DNA from: CALAMC01 sp964459465
Lineage (GTDB): Bacteria; Zixibacteria; MSB-5A5; GN15; PGXB01
Assembly (NCBI GenBank): GCA_964459465.1
Contig: CAYWLR010000008.1
Span: forward strand, 68,353-132,352
DNA length: 64,000 bases
Direction: 5' to 3'
The notes under the pieces are model-generated. The model saw only the letters and a program-made list of their open reading frames with translations, had not been told where the DNA came from and did no database searches. Positions 58,506 through 64,000 of the stretch are shown here, piece after piece (the stretch's first letter is position 1; the number at the start of each line of letters is the position of its first letter). Position numbers and translations under genes: made by a program.

Positions 58506-59186
58506 ATGGAAAATGTCGCCCTGATAGTCGCCGCGGGGCGGGGAGTCCGTTTCGGGGGGGATGTCCCCAAACAATTCCGCCCCATCAACGGTCGGCCGCT
58601 TTTATCATGGACGGTCGCCGCTTTCGAGAATACTTCGATAATAACCGATATAGTTCTTGTCGTTCCACAGGAGTTTTTGCTTTTCGCCAATGAACAGGTT
58701 GTGGAACCATTTGGATTTCAAAAGGTTCGTAAAATAGTGGTGGGTGGCGAAACTCGCCGCGATTCGGTATGCAGGGGTCTTAAATCGCTGCCCATTTCGA
58801 CCCGTTTTGTAGCCATTCATGACGGAGCCAGGCCGGTCGTTGCCTCGGAGGATATTGCGAGGGTTATGAACGAAGCCATGAATAATCGGGCCGCGATACT
58901 TGCACGGGCCGCCACTGACACGGTCAAGCGCGCGGAAGGAGGTTTCATTCTGGCCACTCTGGAGCGCTCCAAAATATATCTGGCCGAAACGCCCCAGGCC
59001 TTTCAGTATGATTTGATTATGTCGGCCTTCGAACAGGCCGGTGGTTCGGACAATGTGACCGATGATGCTGCCCTCGTGGAAAAGCTCGGATTCAAAATAA
59101 AAATTGTCGAACCGCATTATTTGAACATAAAAGTAACAGAAGAGATTGATTTAATTCTGGCCAGGAGATTATTGGATGACCGATGA
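58506..59186 (+). CDS. ispD: 2-C-methyl-D-erythritol 4-phosphate cytidylyltransferase
   Basis: MEP-pathway enzyme that makes CDP-methylerythritol for isoprenoid synthesis. The 226 residues contain the nucleotide loop AAGRGVRFGGDVPKQF near the N-terminus, VVGGETRRDSVCRGL, VAIHDGARPVVASEDI and ETPQAFQYDLI. ATG 58506 was chosen as the natural N-terminus (MENVALIVAAGRG). It overlaps ispF by 11 bases, so the two MEP enzymes are coupled. Confidence 0.95.
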   Translation: MENVALIVAAGRGVRFGGDVPKQFRPINGRPLLSWTVAAFENTSIITDIVLVVPQEFLLFANEQVVEPFGFQKVRKIVVGGETRRDSVCRGLKSLPISTRFVAIHDGARPVVASEDIARVMNEAMNNRAAILARAATDTVKRAEGGFILATLERSKIYLAETPQAFQYDLIMSAFEQAGGSDNVTDDAALVEKLGFKIKIVEPHYLNIKVTEEIDLILARRLLDDR

Positions 59187-59697
59187 ATTGACCAGATTCC
59201 GGGTGGGGTCAGGTTATGATTCTCATCGCTTTCTCAAGGGTCGCCCGCTGGTCCTGGGGGGAGTGATCATCCCCTGCGATTACGGACTCGACGGCCATAG
59301 CGATGCCGACGCGTTATTGCATGCCATTGCCGATGCCTTGCTGGGGGCGGCCGGTTTGTCTGATATCGGCACCCAGTTTCCCGACACCGATAAAAGGTAT
59401 AAGGACATCAAGTCGACGTTGCTTCTGGCAGAAGTTTTTAAAAAAATCGTGGCCAAAGGGTACCGGGTTAATAACATTGACGCCACCATCATTGCCGAAG
59501 AGCCGAAAATGGCCCCGCATATTTCTGTTATGAAAAAGAAAATTGCACGAATTTTGTTAATGAATGAAGATGCCATTTCCATCAAGGCCAAATCCAATGA
59601 AAATATGGGCTTCATCGGCAGGCGAGAGGGGATTGCCGTTATTGCCGCAGTTCTAATTTATAGAGACGATGGAACAATCCTTACACCTGATAAATGA
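59176..59697 (+). CDS. ispF: 2-C-methyl-D-erythritol 2,4-cyclodiphosphate synthase
   Basis: Next MEP-pathway step after IspE. The 173 residues show the metal motif RVGSGYDSHRF, GVIIPCDYGLDGHSDADALLHAIADALLGA, and IGTQFPDTD, then KAKSNENMGFIGRREGIAVIAAVLI. The usual D-x-H metal ligands are present. It overlaps ispD at the front and the DedA gene by 29 bases at the end. Confidence 0.96.
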   Translation: MTDELTRFRVGSGYDSHRFLKGRPLVLGGVIIPCDYGLDGHSDADALLHAIADALLGAAGLSDIGTQFPDTDKRYKDIKSTLLLAEVFKKIVAKGYRVNNIDATIIAEEPKMAPHISVMKKKIARILLMNEDAISIKAKSNENMGFIGRREGIAVIAAVLIYRDDGTILTPDK

Positions 59698-60304
59698 CTT
59701 TCTGGATCGGCTGTTTGCTTATGGGCCTTTCTGGATTTATCTGGCTATTGGTGTTTCGTCGTATATCGAGAATATATTCCCCCCCTTTCCGGGCGACCTC
59801 GTGACTATCACCGGGGGGGCGCTGGCCGCGGCAGGAAGACTTGAGGCGGCCGGGGTTTTTGTCGCCGCCTGCCTGGGAGGAATATCCTCGGCCATGACGG
59901 TATACTATCTGGGCCGAAAGTATGGACGCCAGTTTTTCCTGACCAAGAATTACAAATATTTTTCCGCCGATGATATTAATAAAATGGAGGCATGGCTGAA
60001 ACGCCGGGGAACACTGCTTTTGTTATTTAACCGTTTTGTGGTCGGGGCTCGAACGGTGATTATGCTCGTGGCCGGTTTGGGGAACTACCGGGCGAGCCGG
60101 ACGTTTGCTCTGGTATTGATTTCATTTTGCATTTTTAACGGTATACTGCTTTTTGGCGGTCATTTGTTTATTGTAAATTTCGATATGATTGCGCATTATT
60201 TCAGGCTGTATGAGAAAATTGTATGGCCAATGATTATTGTTGTTATGGCGGCCCTGATAATAAAGAAAATTTATGGAATTAAAAAGAATGACAAAAAAGT
60301 TTAA
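59669..60304 (+). CDS. DedA family membrane protein
   Basis: A 211-residue inner-membrane protein of the DedA/SNARE-associated family; some members are undecaprenyl-phosphate flippases or needed for membrane stress tolerance. Seen: FWIYLAIGVSSYIENIFPPFPGDLVTITGGALAA with the conserved E and PGD, GRKYGRQFFLTKNYKYFS, and RRGTLLLLFNRFVVGARTVIMLVAGLGNYR (re-entrant helix motif). Its start lies 29 bases inside ispF; a neighbour with lipid-carrier logic (ispF) suits it, but this is inference. Confidence 0.9.
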   Translation: MEQSLHLINDFLDRLFAYGPFWIYLAIGVSSYIENIFPPFPGDLVTITGGALAAAGRLEAAGVFVAACLGGISSAMTVYYLGRKYGRQFFLTKNYKYFSADDINKMEAWLKRRGTLLLLFNRFVVGARTVIMLVAGLGNYRASRTFALVLISFCIFNGILLFGGHLFIVNFDMIAHYFRLYEKIVWPMIIVVMAALIIKKIYGIKKNDKKV

Positions 60305-61316
60305 AATTCTGGTTCTGGCCGGGGGCACATCCGAGGAACGTCAGGTGTCACTGGTGTCGGCCAAATCCATAGTCGACAGCCTTAAGCGGCTGGGCCACGA
60401 TTATACGGTGATTGATACCGCCGACGGTGCTTCCCTGCTGGATAGTGATGGCCACTATTTGCTTCAGACCGACGAAAAATCCGATAATAAACTGGCCCTT
60501 AAAAGTCTCGCCACCACGGCTCTTCTCGCCTCGCTTGGCTCATCGGCCGCATGCGATTATGACCTTATATTTATCGCCCTTCATGGCGGTGCCGGCGAAA
60601 ATGGTACTCTGCAGGCCTTACTTAATCTGGCCGGCTGGAAATATACCGGGTCCAAAATGCTCGCCTCGGCCGTTTGTATGGACAAGGCATTCGCCAAGAT
60701 GATCGTGAAAGCGCAGAATATGCCTACCGCCAACTGGCGATTGTTGAATATTAAAAACGAAAAAAGCATGGATCAGTATATCGCCATAATAAAAAAGGAT
60801 TTCAACCTGCCGTTGATTATTAAGCCCAACAGCTCCGGTTCTACAGTCGGACTGACGCTGGTAAAAGAATGGGATCGGCTTGAAGATGCCCTTGGGCTGG
60901 CACAAGAAGTCGGTCCTGATATTCTGGTCGAAGATTATATTAAGGGTCGGGAAATCACCGCCGCCGTCCTCAATGGCCGGCCTTTGCCGCTGGTGGAAAT
61001 CGTGCCCTCCAATGAACTCTATGATTATCAATGCAAGTATACCAAGGGGAAGTCGAAGTACCTCTGTCCGGCCCCCATCGATGCACAAGTGGCGGCGGAC
61101 ATTCAATCCATGGCTCACACGGCCTATACGGCCATCGGTTGTTCCGGCCTGGCCCGGGTGGATTTTATTCTGGGCGATGGAAACCGGCCGTTCTTTCTGG
61201 AGGTTAATACTTTACCGGGTATGACCGAGCTTTCATTGGCCCCGATGGCGGCCAAAGAAGCCGGGATAAGTTATGACCAACTGGTGCAGGAAATTTGTGA
61301 GGCGGCACTAAGTTAA
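60288..61316 (+). CDS. ddl: D-alanine--D-alanine ligase
   Basis: ATP-grasp ligase that makes D-Ala-D-Ala for peptidoglycan. The 342 residues contain the N-terminal loop LVLAGGTSEERQVSLVSAKSI, FIALHGGAGENGTLQALLNLAGWKYTGSKMLASAVCMDKAFAK, LPLIIKPNSSGSTVGLTLVKEW, and RVDFILGDGNRPFFLEVNTLPGMTELSLAPMAAKEAG with the metal-binding ENxxPG variant EVNTLPGMT. ATG 60288 was chosen; ATG 60273 is in frame and adds 5 residues. It overlaps the DedA gene by 17 bases. Confidence 0.95.
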   Translation: MTKKFKILVLAGGTSEERQVSLVSAKSIVDSLKRLGHDYTVIDTADGASLLDSDGHYLLQTDEKSDNKLALKSLATTALLASLGSSAACDYDLIFIALHGGAGENGTLQALLNLAGWKYTGSKMLASAVCMDKAFAKMIVKAQNMPTANWRLLNIKNEKSMDQYIAIIKKDFNLPLIIKPNSSGSTVGLTLVKEWDRLEDALGLAQEVGPDILVEDYIKGREITAAVLNGRPLPLVEIVPSNELYDYQCKYTKGKSKYLCPAPIDAQVAADIQSMAHTAYTAIGCSGLARVDFILGDGNRPFFLEVNTLPGMTELSLAPMAAKEAGISYDQLVQEICEAALS

Positions 61317-61327
61317 GCGGGGAAACA

Positions 61328-62077
61328 ATGGCAACGGAAATCCGCGGTATTATTTTTGACCTGGGTTCAACGCTGATAGAGTATGAATCAATTCCATGGG
61401 ACGAGCTCGGTCAACTGTGTCTTGATGCCGGTTATGAATACCTTAAAGAATCCGGTTGCGCGGTCCCGGATAAAAATGCTTTTATTTCTGAATACGTGAA
61501 AATTCGTGATGTTTATCGCAAGCACGCCGGGGAAACGCTGGAAGAATGGGTCATCACCGATGCCATCAGATATTTGCTGCAAGCATTCGGTTTGAATGGA
61601 AGTCGAGATTTGGTAGACAGTTTCTTCGCGGCTTATCATGTTCCGCTTGCCCGGCAGGTGACCATGTTTCCAGAGGCGCCGACAGTTATCCGCGACCTGA
61701 AAAATAACGGTTATAAAATTGGATTGGTTTCCAATACTATTTTCCCTGAAAAGATGCATATCGACGAATTGGAAAAATTCGGATTATTTCCCATGTTCGA
61801 TTTTACTGTTTTCTCCTCCTCATTCGGCAAAAGAAAACCCCATCCGGATATTTATGGCCATGCCGTGAACTTGATGGGCTTTCTGCCCGAGGAGCTTCTA
61901 TTCGTTGGCGACCGGTATATCGAGGATTATCAGGGACCGATTGATTTTGGAATGAAGGCAATCATCAAATTCAGGCGGGGGAGGGAATACCCGGAACCAA
62001 TGCCCGATGGCGTTGCGGTTATCGGTGACCTGACTGAATTACTGGCTTATCCGGGTTTGAAAATTGACGATAAATGA
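61328..62077 (+). CDS. HAD-superfamily hydrolase
   Basis: A 249-residue phosphatase-like protein. Motif I reads IIFDLGSTLIEY, where the second Asp of the DxD pattern is Gly, a variant found in several HAD subfamilies. Motif II is IGLVSNT, motif III the Lys in FGKRKPHPDIY, and motif IV LLFVGDRYIEDYQGP. The cap domain lies between about 20 and 105. Substrate unknown. It is 11 bases after ddl and before cysS. Confidence 0.88.
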   Translation: MATEIRGIIFDLGSTLIEYESIPWDELGQLCLDAGYEYLKESGCAVPDKNAFISEYVKIRDVYRKHAGETLEEWVITDAIRYLLQAFGLNGSRDLVDSFFAAYHVPLARQVTMFPEAPTVIRDLKNNGYKIGLVSNTIFPEKMHIDELEKFGLFPMFDFTVFSSSFGKRKPHPDIYGHAVNLMGFLPEELLFVGDRYIEDYQGPIDFGMKAIIKFRRGREYPEPMPDGVAVIGDLTELLAYPGLKIDDK

Positions 62078-62136
62078 ATCAACCTTTATATTGTTGTTTC
62101 TTCATTGACCGATACTGATTAAAAGGCAGGTTATTT

Positions 62137-63534
62137 ATGGCACTCACTTTTACCAATACTTTGACTCGCAAAAAGGAGGTTTTTCAACCTCTCGAAAATG
62201 ACCATGTCCGCCTATATACCTGCGGTCCGACTGTCTATGATTTCGCCCATATCGGCAATTTCAGAACTTATATGTTTGAAGATCTTCTGCGCCGTTATTT
62301 AAAATACAAAGGTTACGCCGTAACGCAGGTAATGAATTTGACCGACATCGATGATAAAACGATCAAAGGTTCCATCGCGAAAGGTATAACGCTGAAAGAA
62401 TATACCAAGCGCTATATCGATGCTTTTTTCGAGGATCTGGATTCACTTAAAATTGAAAGAGCGGAGGTATACCCCGCCGCCACGGAACATATCGAGGAAA
62501 TGGTCGGCCTAATCAAGAGTCTCAAAGCCAAGGGAATCGCTTATGAGGTCAATGGAAATTACTATTATTCCATAGCCAAATTCCCGGAATATGGCAAGCT
62601 GTCTCATATCGATTTGAGCGGGCTTAAGGCCGGGGCGAGGGTTTCTTCCGATGAGTATGATAAAGAAGCCGTATCCGATTTCGCCCTGTGGAAAGCCTGG
62701 GATGAAAACGACGGTGATGTCTATTGGGAAACCGAGCTGGGCAAAGGTCGTCCGGGCTGGCATCTGGAATGTTCGGCCATGTCGATGAAATACCTGGGCA
62801 AAACCTTTGATATCCATTGCGGCGGGGTGGACAATATTTTCCCGCACCATGAGAATGAAATCGCCCAGTCGGAAGCGGCCAATGATCAGCCGTTCGTGCG
62901 CTTCTGGCTTCACTCCGAGCACCTGATTGTCGAGGGGCGGAAAATGTCGAAGTCATTTAATAATTTTTATACTCTTCGGCAAATACTCGAAAAAGGCTAT
63001 TCGGCTTTGGCCGTGCGCTATGTTCTGATTTCGACGCATTATCGCCAGCAGTTGAACTTTACTTTCGAAGGGCTTGATGCCGCCGCCAATGCCCTGGAAC
63101 GTTATAATGATTTTTATGTCAACCTGGGTGATTATCAGGGCGGGCAATCGTCGGGGGAAGCCGGGTCGGTCATCGATAAAATGATTAAGGGTTTTGAGAG
63201 CAATCTTGATGACGATTTGAATATATCAGGAGCCCTGGGAGAGGTCTTTGATTTTATCCGGGAGATCAATCGTCTGAAAGCGGAAGGGCGATTGTCCGCA
63301 GAAGAACGGACGCGGGCTCGTGAAGCGCTGGAAAGAATCGATACAGTTTTGGGGTTTATTAAAAAGGACGAAAGTGACCTTGAAGCCGAGGTCATGGATG
63401 CCATCGAGAAACGTATCGCCGCTCGAAAGGCCAGAGACTTTGCGCTGGCCGATAGAATCCGCGATGAGCTTCTATCGAAGGGGATAATCCTGGAGGATAC
63501 TCCAGGCGGGACCAAATGGAAAAAGAAAATCTGA
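62137..63534 (+). CDS. cysS: cysteinyl-tRNA synthetase
   Basis: Charges tRNA-Cys. The 465 residues are a class I synthetase: YTCGPTVYDFAHIGNFRTYMFEDLLRRYLKYKGY with HIGN motif, zinc ligands including the Cys in YTCG and CSAM/CGG..HHENE, and the KMSKS motif at KMSKSFNNFYTL (about 269). C-terminal anticodon-binding helices are complete. No T-box is seen in the 59 bases upstream. Confidence 0.97.
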   Translation: MALTFTNTLTRKKEVFQPLENDHVRLYTCGPTVYDFAHIGNFRTYMFEDLLRRYLKYKGYAVTQVMNLTDIDDKTIKGSIAKGITLKEYTKRYIDAFFEDLDSLKIERAEVYPAATEHIEEMVGLIKSLKAKGIAYEVNGNYYYSIAKFPEYGKLSHIDLSGLKAGARVSSDEYDKEAVSDFALWKAWDENDGDVYWETELGKGRPGWHLECSAMSMKYLGKTFDIHCGGVDNIFPHHENEIAQSEAANDQPFVRFWLHSEHLIVEGRKMSKSFNNFYTLRQILEKGYSALAVRYVLISTHYRQQLNFTFEGLDAAANALERYNDFYVNLGDYQGGQSSGEAGSVIDKMIKGFESNLDDDLNISGALGEVFDFIREINRLKAEGRLSAEERTRAREALERIDTVLGFIKKDESDLEAEVMDAIEKRIAARKARDFALADRIRDELLSKGIILEDTPGGTKWKKKI

Positions 63535-63572
63535 ACCGGCGCATTTTTGCGGCCGGGGTGCGATATTAGCGC

Positions 63573-63600
63573 TTGACATATGGCCGTTATTAAATATTTT
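63573..63600 (+). promoter_or_regulatory. promoter for the tRNA-Thr/tRNA-Tyr pair
   Basis: Perfect TTGACA (63573-63578), 16 bases, then TATTTT (63595-63600). tRNA-Thr begins 20 bases later. Confidence 0.6.
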
Positions 63601-63619
63601 AAGGGCCAATTAGCTATAC

Positions 63620-63692
63620 GCCGGCGTAACTCAGTTGGTAGAGTAGCTGATTTGTAATCAGCCTGTCGGGGGTTCGATTCCTCTCGCCGGCT
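63620..63692 (+). tRNA. tRNA-Thr (anticodon TGT)
   Basis: A 73-base cloverleaf: acceptor GCCGGCG / CGCCGGC, D-arm ACTC-AGTTGGTA-GAGT, anticodon arm GCTGA-TTTGTAA-TCAGC with anticodon TGT, T-arm GGGGG-TTCGATT-CCTCT. CCA is not encoded. It is 54 bases before tRNA-Tyr and likely shares its promoter. Confidence 0.96.
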
Positions 63693-63746
63693 TTTAATAC
63701 GGCGGCGGGAAAGAGCATGGCGGGTAGCTGATCACAAAATACTTTT

Positions 63747-63828
63747 GGAGGGGTTCCCGAGTGGCCAAAGGGAACAGACTGTAAATCTGTCGGCGAAGCC
63801 TTCGGAGGTTCGAATCCTCCCCCCTCCA
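63747..63828 (+). tRNA. tRNA-Tyr (anticodon GTA)
   Basis: An 82-base class II tRNA with a long variable arm: acceptor GGAGGGG / CCCCTCC, anticodon arm ACAGA-CTGTAAA-TCTGT with anticodon GTA, variable arm CGGCGAAGCCTTC, T-arm GGAGG-TTCGAAT-CCTCC. CCA is not encoded. In many bacteria the Thr-Tyr pair precedes tuf and the nusG region, which may lie just outside the window. Confidence 0.96.
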
Positions 63829-63896
63829 TAAGAATCAGGATTGTCTTCCCGACATCATGATACAATCTGGCATTTATACGAATTTAGTTTTCGGCT

Positions 63897-63925
63897 TTGA
63901 CATTCATGGATTTTGATTATCCAAT
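63897..63925 (+). promoter_or_regulatory. candidate promoter after the tRNA pair
   Basis: TTGACA (63897-63902), 17 bases, TCCAAT (63920-63925). The -35 is perfect and the -10 weak. It would drive genes beyond the window end. Confidence 0.4.
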
Positions 63926-63957
63926 TTAGCCCGGACTGAAGTACTTCTTAAAAACCG

Positions 63958-63983
63958 AAAGCCCCCTTGGGTAAGGGGGCTTT
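63958..63983 (+). terminator. hairpin near the window end
   Basis: AAAGCCCCCTT / AAGGGGGCTTT with a 4-base loop. It resembles a terminator, but only TTGGTATTT follows rather than a T run, so it could also be an attenuator for a downstream gene. Confidence 0.55.
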
Positions 63984-64000
63984 GGTATTTATGCTGAAGA

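Overview
The window is a chromosomal segment of a Gram-negative, flagellated bacterium. It encodes the outer-membrane and periplasmic flagellar ring proteins FlgH, FlgI and FlgA, TatC, and a secreted protein whose C-terminal tail resembles a type IX secretion sorting domain (NYPNPFNPST). That tail, the FliW/CsrA pair and the overall gene style suggest an uncultured phylum near the FCB group, such as Zixibacteria. This is inference, since no rRNA is present. A run of exactly 100 Ns at 16162-16261 shows that the contig is a scaffold with a gap inside a tandem repeat.

Layout. 1-3105: fatty acyl-CoA/butyryl-CoA oxidation genes (3-hydroxyacyl-CoA dehydrogenase, cut at the left edge, and two acyl-CoA dehydrogenases). 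3224-11661: housekeeping genes (isochorismatase-like hydrolase, a lipoprotein, ilvE, rpiB, glyA, a membrane glycosyltransferase, a thiamine-binding-type protein, cutA, a PPC-domain protein, dCMP deaminase, nrdR). 11662-16571: an accessory island with a compact type V-G CRISPR system (Cas12g effector, tracrRNA with a readable anti-repeat, and a 5-repeat array), followed by a RAYT-type Y1 transposase with tandem copies of its own 3' end. 16606-21076: tatC, a menA-like prenyltransferase, tRNA-Gly, a DUF512 radical-SAM-like protein and der. 21147-26515: a partner-switching module (PP2C phosphatase, anti-sigma kinase, STAS), a response regulator, and a PAS histidine kinase with a sigma-54 activator. 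26640-56384: a large flagellar cluster (motAB, flgBC-fliEFGHIJ, flgFGAHIJN-K-csrA-flgL-fliW, a TPR glycosyltransferase, flagellin, fliD, fliS, a FlgN-like chaperone, a possible FlgM, and an HDOD protein), interrupted by one secreted protein on the other strand. 56487-63534: phzF-like, queA, ispD, ispF, dedA, ddl, a HAD hydrolase and cysS. 63620-63828: tRNA-Thr and tRNA-Tyr.

How the parts work together. The flagellar regulon can be partly read from the DNA. Two sigma-54 promoters (TGGCACG-N4-CTGC) precede flgB and flgF, matching the kinase and sigma-54 activator just upstream. Sigma-28-like promoters precede motA, flagellin and fliD, matching a late class. The flagellin leader is very rich in GGA triplets, and csrA and fliW lie in the same cluster, which fits CsrA/FliW control of flagellin translation.

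The most notable content is the Cas12g locus. The effector, tracrRNA and array are collinear on the + strand within about 2.9 kb, with no cas1, cas2 or other cas gene in the window. The 17-bp anti-repeat can be read directly. Several families of short palindromic repeats are also scattered through intergenic regions, and one of them supplies the C-terminal codons of a gene.
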